A DNA stretch of 64,000 nucleotides from Cephalopachus bancanus (taxonomy: Eukaryota; Chordata; Mammalia; Primates; Tarsiidae). Within the stretch, counting starts at the first letter, position 1. Each line of letters starts with the position of its first letter. The translations under genes were made by a program, and so were the position numbers. The notes below the pieces were generated by a model. It searched no databases, was not told the origin of the DNA, and worked only from the letters and a program-made list of their open reading frames with translations. Where the stretch lies: positions 4,898,001 to 4,962,000 of the forward strand of contig JAPVLO010000054.1 of the NCBI GenBank assembly GCA_027257055.1, given 5' to 3'. Shown piece by piece: positions 21,846 to 31,785 of the stretch.

Positions 21846-21956
21846 ACAGCTTTGTAACTTTATCAGATAAGAAAAATATTTGGTTGTCTAGCTTCTAATC
21901 ATATTTCTTTTAATTTCTTACCATAATGTGTTGCTGCCACTGAGTTCTGACTCCTT

Positions 21957-22250
21957 TTTTTTTTTTTTTTTTTTTGAGTTGGAGTCTCACTCTGTCACCC
22001 AAACTGGAGTGCAGTGGCTGCTTCCGGCCACCGCAGCCTCGACCTGCTGGGCTCCGGCGATCCTTCCGCCTCAGCCTTCCAAGTAGCTGGAACTACAGGC
22101 GCACTACCACGCCCAGCTCATTTTGATTTATTATAGAGATGAGGTCTCGCCAAGTTGTCCAGGCGGGTCTCGAACCCGCAGGCTCAGGCAGTTCACTCAC
22201 CTCAGCCTCCCAAAGGCGCGGGATTACAGGCTGAGCCACCGAGCCAGGCC
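21957..22250 (-). mobile_element. Young-lineage Alu, complete
   Basis: High-CpG copy with all lineage marks: caggcgggtctcgaacccgc on the plus strand (intact B box on the element strand), gatttattatagagatgagg, and ccgcagcctcgacctgctgg. Retained CpGs suggest a recent insertion. The flanking duplication is short or unclear (tgactc/agactc). Confidence 0.93.
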
Positions 22251-23070
22251 AGACTCTGTTTTTATTCTCACTCTTACCCCCTTCCCTCACCCTATATCTG
22301 TGCCCGTGGCAGGGCCCCTTCTGAGGGAACTCTTTCCGGCCCTAGTACCTGGGGTCCTTCCTCTGTCTTTCTGCCACCTCATCCACAGGCAGAGTTTATT
22401 CAATTTCAAATATGGAGAGGGCACAAAGGACATTGTGATTCATGTTATCATTTTTCCTTCCTTCAGAACAGGCATCTGAGCTGTGCTACTGGAAGCCAAA
22501 AAAGGGCAGCTCCCAGGACAGCAGGATTAGGGCAGGCTTCTGTGTTATCTGCTAAATTACTGCCCACCCGGGTCCCCGAGTCACCTCACACTCACACACT
22601 GTCGCGTGTCCACAGCAAGCCAAGACCCCGGATTTCCCCCATGGCATCATGATCGTGTTTCTGTGGCCACGTGTTCTGTGCAAAAACAGGGAGGGGGCAA
22701 TTGACAGAATGGTCCAGTTTGGCTGACTTCCCTCAGTTTGCACTACTTTTGGTGGGGACAGCCCACATCAGGAAACCTTTCTGGTTTTCTGTCATTTTCT
22801 AGCTGAGGTCCAGGATGAAGTAGTCTCCACTATGTTTTCTCTAGTCCTCCTACTCAACGAAAAGGAAGTTCAGCTTCCAGAGACTAAATTGTTACCCCAG
22901 ATTAGAAAAAAAAAATCCACTGATGTAAAAGTAATGAGAATAGTGAGAAAATTGGGGACAACAGTTAAAATGTAATCTGTCACGGAATTAGAGAAAAAAA
23001 AGTTGCCTCAAAATGAATAGCAGGACAGAAAAGATATGGATTTCAAGAGAGAAAATCCTAAGCCTTTGTA
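22251..23070. other. No gene seen; unassigned
   Basis: The 165-codon plus frame at 22155-22652 starts inside the Alu and runs on here. It has no domain. Otherwise unique-looking sequence with no recognised repeat. Confidence 0.45.
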
Positions 23071-23074
23071 AGAG

Positions 23075-23245
23075 TGGTTAAGACCATTTGCATCAGAATT
23101 CCACGGGATGCTTGTTCAAAATAAAGATGCCAGAGCTCCATCCTGGACCTACAGAATCAGGCTCTCTGGGGGTAAAAATATGAATTTTCAATGGCTCTCC
23201 AGGTGGTTCTCGTGCCCATTGAAGTTTGAGAATAGTTGCCTTAGG
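23075..23245 (+). repeat. MER5A-like hAT fossil
   Basis: Matches MER5A internal and right-end text: atttgcatcagaattccacg, gatgccagagctccatcctg, gacctacagaatcaggctct, tctccaggtggttctcgtgc, then agtttgagaatagttgcc. Confidence 0.82.
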
Positions 23246-23332
23246 TTTATTTCACAAACAAATTTTACGGGACATTTTCTGAGAAGTCATTATAAATCTC
23301 AGCTCTGATTTATTGCACACTCCCTAACGTCT

Positions 23333-23375
23333 GCACATGTGCCCGCATGCACGTGCACACATGCGCACACACTAT
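23333..23375. repeat. Alternating purine-pyrimidine tract
   Basis: cacatgtgcccgcatgcacg followed by tgcacacatgcgcacacac: mostly alternating R-Y with CG/CA steps, so Z-DNA-prone. It is too short and imperfect to call a microsatellite. Confidence 0.6.
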
Positions 23376-24264
23376 TATAAGTTTCTAATGAGATTGAGGG
23401 GACTGGGGGGGGAGCACTAATTTAAATCTTTATGTGTGGTTTCTAGACCTCAAGATCCCAACCCTCCCCCTCTCCCCTACCCTATCTTCTCCCTTTAAAA
23501 TGTCTTTTGTGCACAAAATGCTCCCCTTCGGGTTTTCTGGCCACAAGGGAAATTCCCAGGTGCAAGTACATTCAGTCCTCAGCCTCAGGAAAGACTCTGA
23601 TGTGGATCTTTGAAGATGGAGGAACTTAAATATGAAAGGATCCATCAGGTGCCAATAGAGTCAAGCGAGAGTCCCACAGGGGAATTTGTTTCCAACATAA
23701 ATACTAATAATATAGTAATTGTGAAGCCAAGATTTCCAGTGTGTTGAGCGCTCTGATGAGTTCTGGCCCTCCTCTCTCGTGGGGTCTCAGGTTGGGTAAG
23801 TCAGGCACATATGGGAAAGCAATGATTGGGGAATTCGAGCTAAACATGAATTCCTTTCCCTCCTTCATCCCTGACAATTTTGGTTCCAGACCTCATCTTC
23901 ATTAACCCTGCAGCAGGAGACCTTCCCGCGGGTGGTCCTACACACCTATAAAACTTAGAACTGACTAGAGACATGGGAAGGCGACAGATCAAAATGCCAG
24001 TGTTCATTCCTTAGATACCTAATAGCCTAATATGGCTTAAATGTGATTCGGTCTTCAAGATTTAGCGCAAATGACTAATTCTATAGGAAGTACCTACCAT
24101 ATTACAAATAATGTTATTATACTGTTAGTTGTATATTGATTAATATTACAATTATATGGACGATAGGAATTCAGACATATAATATGCTAGTTTTAATACG
24201 CTAATGGTATTATTATGCTGTCTATGACAATATTACTATTATCAAGTTAAGATAATACTAGCTG
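23376..24264. other. No gene seen; unassigned, AT-rich at the end
   Basis: Short G-run near 23405-23411. 24040-24260 is AT-rich with TA/TTA steps. No repeat family assigned. Confidence 0.4.
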
Positions 24265-24500
24265 AATATTAACAGCCATTATAATAATAACCAATTGAAC
24301 ACTTGCATTGTGTTTAGGCTTCCACAAGTGTTTTCTCATTTAATGCTTACCACGGGGACTCTTGGTGCTCTGACTTGGCATTATCAGGAAATGGAGTTTC
24401 GCCCAGGCAGTAACTCGTGAGGCAGTGACTTGATTCCTGAGCCCATTTTCTCTAATTAGCAGGTCACCCTCCTTACACTCTGGAGTTTAGACCATGGTCA
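24265..24500 (-). repeat. MIR SINE
   Basis: Reverse MIR: caattgaacacttgcattgt, tctcatttaatgcttaccac, ggcagtaactcgtgaggcag, then tcctgagcccattttctcta and gcaggtcaccctcctta. Confidence 0.65.
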
Positions 24501-24540
24501 GCTCTTTAGCCGGAACACGTGATCACATTCTGCCTTTTCT

Positions 24541-24541
24541 A

Positions 24542-24574
<33 letters not shown>

Positions 24575-25117
24575 GAGACAGAGTCTCACTCTGTCACCCA
24601 GGCTGGAGTGCAGTAGTGCGATCATAGCTCCCTGCAGCCTTGAACTCCTGACTCAAGTGATCCTTCCACTTCAGCCCCCTGAGTACCTAGGACGATAGGA
24701 GTGCACCATCACACCAGGCTAATTAAAAAAATATATTTTTAGCCGGGCTACGTGGCTCAGCCTGTAATCCCACACTTTTGGGAGGCTGAGGTGAGTGAAT
24801 TGCCTGAGCCCGCGGGCAGCGAGACCTCATCTCTACAATAAATCAAAAAATCAGGCAGGCGTGGTAGCACATGCCTGTAATTCCAGTTACTCGGGCCGGA
24901 GCCCAGCAGGCGAGGCTGCAGTGGCTGGGAGCAGCCACTGCATTCCAGTCTGGGCGACCAAGTGAGACTCCAACTTAAAAAAAAAAAAAAATTTTTTTTT
25001 TTTGGTAGAGATGGGGGTCTTGCCCAGGCTGATCTCAAACAGCTGGCCTCCAGTGGTCCTCTCCCCTCAGCCTCCCAAAGTGCAGGGATTACAGGTGTTG
25101 AGTCACCATGCCTTGCC
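24541..25117 (-). mobile_element. Old AluJ split by a younger Alu
   Basis: Minus-strand J-type Alu: gagacagagtctcactctgt on the left, and gatctcaaacagctggcctc and aaagtgcagggattacaggt on the right. Its middle A-rich linker was entered by the opposite-strand Alu at 24742-24991. Without the insert the two parts join in correct order at the linker. Confidence 0.9.
24742..24991 (+). mobile_element. Young-lineage Alu nested in AluJ; B box deleted
   Basis: Starts gccgggctacgtggctcagc and ends gactccaactt plus A-tail. Relative to sister copies it lacks ~16 bp across the left-arm B box (gcccgcgggcagcgagacct joins directly) and has a second small deletion in the right arm (actcgggccggagccc). The loss should abolish internal Pol III promotion. 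Confidence 0.92.
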
Positions 25118-25134
25118 TCTGCCTTTTCCTCGAG

Positions 25135-25235
25135 TGATGGATGAGCTACCCACTCCCAGAGGGCAGGATCCAGTTTATCTCTGAAAGCCTCAGAACCCTA
25201 AGCCCCATACCTTGAATGTAAGTGCTGTTCAAATG
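25135..25235 (+). repeat. L2 LINE 3' terminus
   Basis: cagagggcaggatccagttt, atctctgaaagcctcagaac, then ataccttgaatgtaagtgct and gttcaaatgtctgtctgag fit the L2 closing motif. Confidence 0.45.
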
Positions 25236-25469
25236 TCTGTCTGAGTCAGTTAAAATTCCTCACTCCAAAGCAGGACAGATTTGCTGATGACGGTGGCAGC
25301 CCATCTCCTCCTGCACAGGTTCCAGAATAGGTGCTGATTATTTACAACTTATTTCTGCTGACAGCAGAAGGTCATTCCTGGATGGCTTTCACGCTCATGT
25401 CATCCAGCAAGGACCAAGGCGATTATTACCCAAACACTTGCAGTGCGTCAATCAGATTTCAAATGAGTT
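25236..25469. other. No gene seen; unassigned
   Basis: Short unassigned spacer without a clear repeat. Confidence 0.35.
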
Positions 25470-25620
25470 CCAATGAGCTATACAATAATAATGAGAATAA
25501 TGATCATTGAATACTTACTGTGTGCCAAGAGGAATAACTTACCCAAAGTCACCCAACTAGTGAGTAACAGAGTTTAGATTTGAAATCCAGTCGCATTCCA
25601 ATGTCTGTGCCTTTAATAGT
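25470..25620 (-). repeat. MIR SINE
   Basis: attgaatacttactgtgtgc, cttacccaaagtcacccaac, tagtgagtaacagagtttag and atttgaaatccagtcgcatt in the reverse MIR order. The middle (lowest-conserved part) is deleted. Confidence 0.75.
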
Positions 25621-25684
25621 TTTTCTGTTTTTCACTATTCGAATTAATTTATTTTTCCTTCTCTTTCTTCTTTCTTTCTTTCCA

Positions 25685-25870
25685 AGCATATTTGTTGAAT
25701 GCTTCTTCTATACTAAGCCTGTGTTGGATACATGATATAAAGATGGCCAAGCAAGACGTAGTCCTTGTCCTAACAGGGTATTGGGAAAGTCAGAAGATGA
25801 AAATCAGATGATGAAAGAAACAATTGTAAGATCTGGTGGTGAGTGCTGTGACAGAATGTACAGTACCATG
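25685..25870 (+). repeat. Old interspersed repeat (unassigned family A)
   Basis: atatttgttgaatgcttctt, tactaagcctgtgttggata, then agtccttgtcctaacagggt and gagtgctgtgacagaatgta: the same layout as at 33055, 59295 and 61000. Confidence 0.45.
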
Positions 25871-25914
25871 AGAGCAAATGTACACGAAGCCAGGCTCCTG
25901 GGTACCTGGGTGTC

Positions 25915-26110
25915 CCCTCATCAAGGGCAGTTGAATTCTCACAGCAAACCTCTGAGCTGTGGTGTCAGTAACCCCATTTGTATGTGAAGATGCTGAGTTT
26001 TAGAGAGGTCAGCACACTTGCTCAAGGCCACACAGACAAATGGCAGGTTTACTATTCAAACCTCTGTCTGTAAAACCCACAACTGGTGCTTCCTTCACTA
26101 GACCATGTCA
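25915..26110 (-). repeat. MIR SINE
   Basis: cccatttgtatgtgaagatg, ctgagttttagagaggtcag, ttgctcaaggccacacagac, aaatggcaggtttactattc, then tcactagaccatgtc. Confidence 0.8.
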
Positions 26111-26387
26111 CCGGGGACTAATAAAAAGTTATGCTTAACTGCAATGACTGCCTTTCTCTGTGGTGGGCAACGTGGTTTCTACTAAATAAAATGGCGCTAA
26201 TTTTTTTTTTTCTATCCAAGCCCTCATCTCCCCACACACTTCAGGAGAAAAAAAAAAATAAAGTCCCAAATTTCTTTGTTTTAGTGTGTGCCCCTGTGAG
26301 AGACACAGAGGAAACCCTTAAGATAATCAGCAGACCCCTTATAGTAATTTCAAGTTGTAATGGGTTTTGCTAGGAACATGATTTCTT

Positions 26388-26686
26388 TTTTTTATTTTTT
26401 ATTTTTTTGAGTTGGAGTCTCACTCTGTCGCCCAGACTGGAGTGCAGTGGCACGCTCCCGACCACCGCAGCCTCCACCTGCTGGGCTCCTGCGATCCTCC
26501 CGCCTCAGCCTTCCGAGTAGCTGGAACTACAGGCGCGCGCTACCGCACCTGGCTAATTTTTGATTTTTTTGTAGAGATGAGGTCTCGCCAAGTTGCCCGG
26601 GCGAGTCTCAAACCCGCGGGCTCAGGCAATTCACTCACCTCGGCCTCCCAAAGTATGGGATTACAGGCTGAGCCACTGAGCCCGGC
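26388..26686 (-). mobile_element. Young-lineage Alu, complete, perfect TSD
   Basis: CpG-rich copy (caggcgcgcgctaccgcacc). The 15-bp duplication ggaacatgatttctt lies at 26373-26387 and 26687-26701 without mismatch. The head is T-rich with A interruptions. Its translation gives the artificial 100-codon frame at 26412-26714. Confidence 0.96.
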
Positions 26687-26936
26687 GGAACATGATTTCT
26701 TAGTTCATACTTAACTGCATTTGAAACCTGCCCTATCTTGGATTAGTTGTAGGAATCAGACACTTCATTTTGGCTGTGATGAGTTGTTCAAGGACTAGTA
26801 CTGAACACTAGCAATACAAAAAGTGGCCAAAGTACTTCATTACTGGTACAGAATCAACCATGCGAGGCTCCAAGTGGCACTCAGCCTGAACTGTTGACTT
26901 GCTGGAAGTTCTGCGGCATTTAATCTGTTGCTGGTC

Positions 26937-26957
26937 CTATCTATCATCTATCTAACA

Positions 26958-27001
<44 letters not shown>

Positions 27002-27018
27002 CCTCTGTCTGTCTGTCA
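26937..27018. repeat. (CTGT)n / (CTAT)n compound microsatellite
   Basis: Nine uninterrupted CTGT units at about 26960-26995, flanked by ctatcatctatct and a second short ctgtctgtctgtc run at 27004-27017. It adjoins the Alu head and probably grew from it. Likely length-polymorphic. Confidence 0.9.
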
Positions 27019-27309
27019 GGGTCTCACTGTGTTGCCCAGGTTGGATGCAGTGGCACCACTACGGTTCACCAGAGCCTCGACCTTCTGAGCTCAAGTGACC
27101 CTTCACCTCCATCTCTGCCTCTGCCTCCCAAGTAGCTGAAACTACAGGCACACACCATCACACCTGGCTAATTTTTATTTTTATTTTTTGTAGAAACGAG
27201 GTCTCACTATGTTGCCTAGACTGGTCTCAAACTCCTAGGCTCAAGCAGTCTTCCTGCTTTGGCCTCCCAAAGTGCTGGGATTACAGGTGTGAGCCACCAC
27301 ACCTGGCCT
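27019..27309 (-). mobile_element. Old AluJ
   Basis: gggtctcactgtgttgccca, then gctgggattacaggtgtgag and accacacctggcc. J-type words (ctcaagcagtcttcctgctt). First of two adjacent minus Alus. Confidence 0.9.
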
Positions 27310-27326
27310 AAATTTCCTTTTTAAAA

Positions 27327-27625
27327 TTTTATTATTATTATTATTTTCGAGTTGGAGTCTCACTCTGTCGCCCAGACTGGAGTGCAGTGGCCGCTCCCAG
27401 CCACTGCAGCCTCGACCTGCTGGGCTCAGGCGATCCTTCCGCCTCAGCCTTCCAAGTAGCTGGAACTACAGGTGCGCGCTACCACACCCGGCTGATTTTT
27501 TGATTTATTGTAGAGATGAGGTCTCACCAAGTTGCCCAGGCGGGTCTCGAACCCACGGGCTCAGGCAATCCACTCACCTCAGCCTCCCAAGGCACGGGCT
27601 TACAGGCTGAACTACCGAGCCTGGC
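27327..27625 (-). mobile_element. Young-lineage Alu, complete
   Basis: Head is an (ATT)n-rich tail, then the lineage text with caggcgggtctcgaaccc, ttttttgatttattgtagag and ccgcctcagccttccaag. The duplicate tttcctttttaaaa/tttccttttttt flanks it at 27313 and 27626. It sits in the tail region of the preceding AluJ. Confidence 0.94.
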
Positions 27626-27659
27626 TTTCCTTTTTTTAAAAAACAAACAAACAAGCCAA

Positions 27660-28847
27660 CAAAAACCATAATAGCATCAGAGGAAGGCATAAAAGGAGGA
27701 TTCCCTGCTTTGAGAATACTGCGTCTACCCTGGAAGAGGAGATGAAGGAGGTTCAGAAGTGATATTCTCTTTAAAGGGCAAATGGAAAACTTCCACTTCT
27801 TCCCACATGCTGCTCACAGGGGTTCAGTACTGTTTTTAAAACACTGTTGCAACAACCAACAGAGTAGCCTCAGAGTTTCTAAAGAAAGTTTGTGCTTCTT
27901 GATCAAAACCAGCATCTCTGCTCTTGTAGAAGAGAAGTTGTATATGTTTTCAGAGCATTGGGGTTCGATAATTATCTCAGATTCTTCTGGGTTCCTGAAG
28001 TATAAGGCTGCAGTAGTTTCAGAGAGTTCAGCAAAGGTTTCCCCCAGTACATTTCTACTGAAGTCCAGCTCTCTTTCACTTAAGGACTGCGATATTCTAA
28101 AGGCACTCTCGGAACACAGCACTCGTTCTGAATGGCATTCTGCATTTTTGTTGGTGTCTGATCGCGTTTTAAAAACTGTTCCTGCGAGCAGTGTTTGGAC
28201 ATGAGACAACTAATTCCCTGCATCATGTGTGGATTTCCAGAACAACGCCAGAGGGGCTAAGAACACTCTTTCTCTGTTGACTACACAAAAAATGTATTTA
28301 ACATTTGCCCAGGGCCAGAATTTTATCTCTTTCAGTGTATTAAAAATGCTGTCCTGGAGAGCTGGTATTAAAGGAAAGGCATTTAATTAGACAAGTGCTT
28401 TTGAAATCGTCTTTTGAGTTCTGAGATAGCACTAAAGCATAAAAGGCCCCAGCTGGCACAGACCCTAATCACCTGAAAGCAAAATTTAAACAGAATATTC
28501 TGGTTTCCCTCTCCCCTTCCCGAAACCTCTTCTCCTCCACAACTTTCTTATTAAAGTTCAGCAGTCGTTGGCTACTGTGGTAGCTTGCTAATACATCTTG
28601 CCAAAGCAAATTTCATCTTCATCTGACCAGAACTCCAAGCAAGTCCAAACTCAGGAGACCTAAGCCTCCATTTATTCTTTTTTTGATACGCGATAAAAGG
28701 ATTTAAATATTTTGATACTTTAAAAAAAGAAGGCCATGATATTCTGTGTAAGAAAATGATGGCCCTGAGCAAGACTATCTACAGTTTCTTGTGATAGATT
28801 ACGTGTTGTGAAGAAGCTAAGCCAGGGGCTTTTTAGTTTTACACAAT
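27660..28847. other. Repeat-free island; possible conserved non-coding DNA
   Basis: About 1.2 kb without a recognisable transposon or simple repeat, in contrast to its surroundings. It includes the opposed long frames (27782-28209) and an AT-rich core with words such as aggcatttaattagacaagt and ccccagctggcacagaccct that resemble homeodomain and E-box sites. This could be a distal enhancer. No conservation test is possible here. Confidence 0.35.
27782..28209. other. Opposed long ORFs, unrecognised
   Basis: Plus strand 27782-28204 is open for 140 codons and minus strand 28209-27814 for 131 codons. The minus frame has a protein-like mix (…SETTAALYFRNPEESEIIIE… and a Leu-rich C-end). Just inside its 5' part the minus strand has a weak acceptor-like stretch (aacactgctcgcag before gaacag). 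I know no homologue. It may be chance, a retrocopy fragment or an exon; confidence in coding is low. Confidence 0.2.
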
Positions 28848-28864
28848 ATAAAACTAGGGATATG

Positions 28865-28968
28865 GGGCAACCCCTTTGGGCCCCTCCCACTGTGGGAGCT
28901 TTTCTGTCCTCAATAAATCCTGCCTTTTCACTTGAAAAACATTAAATAAATAATAATAAAAATAAAAA
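28865..28968 (+). mobile_element. L1-mobilised mini-retrocopy of an ERV LTR transcript end
   Basis: A ~70-bp body (gggcaacccctttgggcccc … tcaataaatcctgccttttc) followed by an A-rich tail, flanked by a perfect 17-bp duplication (ataaaactagggatatg at 28848-28864 and 28969-28985). The body ends about 20 nt after AATAAA, as a polyadenylated transcript would. It matches part of the LTR at 42771-43010 (minus strand). Confidence 0.9.
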
Positions 28969-28999
28969 ATAAAACTAGGGATATGCAGGACCACTCTAC

Positions 29000-29130
29000 A
29001 AGTAAAAAGTTATAAACAGGTGGCCCACAGGCTAGACAGAGCCCATAAATGTGTTATGTTTGGCCTACGTAGAATGTTCATAACATTTAAAGTTATTTCC
29101 AGCATTTTAAAATGGAGAAAACATTATCTG
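29000..29130 (+). repeat. hAT-like DNA transposon fragment
   Basis: aggtggcccacaggctagac, agagcccataaatgtgttat, gtttggcctacgtagaatgt: wording like the Charlie-group terminal region (cccgtgggcc… tggcccgc). Internal part and opposite end not seen. Confidence 0.45.
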
Positions 29131-29131
29131 A

Positions 29132-29640
29132 AAGAAAACACTGAAGAACATCTTTATGACCTTGGGTTAGGCAAAGATTTCTTAGATAGAATACCAAAAT
29201 CATGATCCATGAAAGAGAGGAAAAGAAGATAAGTTGAACTTCAAGAAAATTAAAAGCTTATGTTTCTGAAACTGCTAAGAGAATTCGAAGACAAGTTACA
29301 GATTGGAAGAAAATATTTGAAAATCTCATATCTGGTGAAGAACATTGCATACAGATTATATTAAGAACTGTCAAAACCAGTAATAAGAAAATAAATAACC
29401 CAATAAAAAACAGGCAGAAGATTTAAATGGACACTTTGCCAAAGAAGACAGACAAATGGCAAATAAGCCCATCAAAAGATGCTAAACTAAATTAGTCATC
29501 CATTAACTGAATGCAAATTAAAACCACAACAAGATACTATTATACAGGTATTAGAATGGCCAACATTAAAAAGACTGACCATATCAAGTTTTAGCAAACA
29601 TGTAGAACAATGGAATTCTCATACACTGCTTTAGAAGAGA
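29132..29640 (+). mobile_element. Old L1 (L1M-type) ORF2 fragment
   Basis: Plus-strand ORF2 text in order: accttgggttaggcaaagat, ttcttagatagaataccaaa, aacttcaagaaaattaaaag, atggacactttgccaaagaa, aaaccacaacaagatactat, tggaattctcatacactgct. Many stops. It is truncated on both sides, so it lacks the L1 tail. Confidence 0.8.
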
Positions 29641-30980
29641 AGAAAAGTTGAGAAAGCTTATATAATCTGCAACTGCTAAAATCACAGGGCTCAAAAATTG
29701 AGCAGAGCATTCACCAACATGACACTCAGCTCTTGGATGAAGATTTTCTTTATGCCGGGACTCTCTGTTGGCCTGACTCCTCTGTCCCAGACTCCTGTTG
29801 AAGCTTCCAGAATACCTGTTTGCTTTACTAGGCCCTCTGGCAAGTCTCCTAGGATGCCCTGGATTTTGGCATATGGAGTCCAGGAATCCCTGTACTGATC
29901 TGGAGAATAATTATGATCCTTCCAGTCACACAGGCCCAGATTAGAACTTCCCTTGTTTTGAGATTTATGCCTTCTGTGCATGGCTCAGTTGCTTCGTCAG
30001 ATATGGAGGCATCCTAGAATGGGGTCATTGTGTCCTCATAGGCTGACATAGACCATTCCTTCGAAGCTCAGGTTGGTCTAGACAGCAGGCTAGCAGCACA
30101 TCAAGTGACTGAAAACTCCCTTCCACCCTGGTGTGCTGCCTATCTCTCTATAGACGAATTGAATATACCCTTTCCTCAAGGGACCTCTCTTTATTCACCC
30201 AGACAGATTCTAATTTTCTCCTGGGTTTCTCTTTCCAGAGAGCCTCTGGCCTCTGCCATCTTCAAGTACTCACATCTTATGGTATATACCTTCAAATTCC
30301 TATGTCCTTCTTTTTCTTTTTTTTTTTTTAAATCAGTTAGATTTACAAGGTTGTCTACAGGGAAATTTCCCATCATTTTGAAGATTAGAGCTCCATAGTA
30401 ATCTCAGTCTTCTTTAAGCATCTGTCTCCATCTAAAAGCAGGCTTTTTCAGAGGAAGGTTTTCCCTGAGATTGCAGAATCTTTGACTTTCTGTTTGCATT
30501 AAAAGAAGCAAAAATGCTGTGTATCTGTAGAAACCTGTGCTATTTCTGCAAATGAAAACTGTATAACTACACAAAACTTGGAGAGTAGAAATGGAAAGGA
30601 TCAAATTTAGAAGAATAATTCACATTATTATTATTATTATTATTGAGAATAGCTCTTCTTTGGGGTGAGTGTTGGGTGACTGGCACAGGCATGCTTGAGT
30701 ATACCCCCTTCCACATTTGTGGTGGGACAAAAGAATGGTGTAACTAAAGTTTAAAAAATTGTAAGAACATATATACAGAATCGGATATGATGGCTTTAAA
30801 TGAATCATAGTGGTAGGTAAACCATATCTTCCAAAAAAGCTGCCAGTAATCACTATCTGAAACATATCTGGAACTCCTCTTTTTTTTTTTCTACCTTTTA
30901 TAAAACCTCCATTGACTTATTTTGACTACCCTCAAGATTGAAAAAAATCTTTTTTCTTTTGGAGTTTGACTTTGGGTACT
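29641..30980. other. No gene seen; unassigned
   Basis: Frames of 60-97 codons occur on both strands at 29691-29981 and 30105-30398 without known domains. An (ATT)7-type run lies at 30624-30645 and T-runs at 30310 and 30877. 29690-30090 could be an unnamed old repeat. Confidence 0.4.
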
Positions 30981-31435
30981 CTTTTGGGTTGAACAGTGTC
31001 CCCCAAATTCATGTCCATTCAGAAACTCAGAATGTGATCTTATTGGAAACAGGGTTTTTGTATATGTAATTAGTTAAGATAAGCTCATACTAGATTAAGG
31101 TGGGGCCTAAATCCATTATGACTGGTGTCCACATAAGAAGCGGGAAGAGACACAGAAACAGAGACATCCAGGGAGAATACCATGTATTGACGAAGGCAGA
31201 GATTGGAGCGATGTGTCTGCAGACCAAGGAATGTCAAACACTTCTGGCAACCACCAGATTTAGGAAGAGGCAAGGAGGAATCTTCTCCAAGAGCCTTCAG
31301 AGAGAGAAAGCATGGCCTTGACAGTGCCTTGATTTTGGACTTCTAACCTCCAGAATTGCGAGATAATGCATTTTTGTTTCTTAAACTACCCACTGTGTGA
31401 TACCTTGTTCCGGCAGCCCTAGGAAACTTATGCAG
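30981..31435 (+). mobile_element. MLT1-type solo LTR (ERVL-MaLR)
   Basis: Nearly complete: ttgaacagtgtcccccaaat, gtgatcttattggaaacagg, taattagttaagataagctc, aggtggggcctaaatccatt, atgactggtgtccacataag, gattttggacttctaacctc, ccagaattgcgagataatgc, then ggcagccctaggaaactta. Its translation gives small frames of no meaning. Confidence 0.9.
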
Positions 31436-31604
31436 AAAATAAATTGGATGACTGAAAGAATATTCAAACCAGGTAATTCTGCCTCTAGTAACCATCAACA
31501 TCATTATCATCTATGGTTAATCTAATGTGACTGATTACTATCTTTTAGATTTCAAGCCAAACTTAAATGACACCACTAATAATGGCTGCCTCTGGTGCCG
31601 AGTC

Positions 31605-31785
31605 CACTCGTCAGGCACTTTTTACTCTTTTCATTGATCCTCAGAAAACCCTAGCATGGCATTTTATCTCGATTTTACAAGAGAAAGAACTTGAGATGAT
31701 AAACAAAGAAACTTGCCTATGGTCATGCAGCTGATAATGGTCAGAATTCAAATTTGTTCCTGTTTTACTATACCACACTGCCTCT
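31605..31785 (-). repeat. MIR SINE
   Basis: gtcaggcactttttactctt, tgatcctcagaaaaccctag, cgattttacaagagaaagaa, ggtcatgcagctgataatgg, tcagaattcaaatttgttcc, then taccacactgcct. Confidence 0.8.

Noticed and set aside
22155..22652. 165-codon plus ORF, the longest in the window
   Set aside because: The first third is translated Alu and the rest has no domain, splice signal or coding bias.
26412..26714. 100-codon ORF
   Set aside because: It is the antisense translation of a young Alu ([21 protein letters not shown] artefact).
26937..27018. CRISPR-like regular repeats
   Set aside because: A four-base microsatellite in a primate genome; no spacers.
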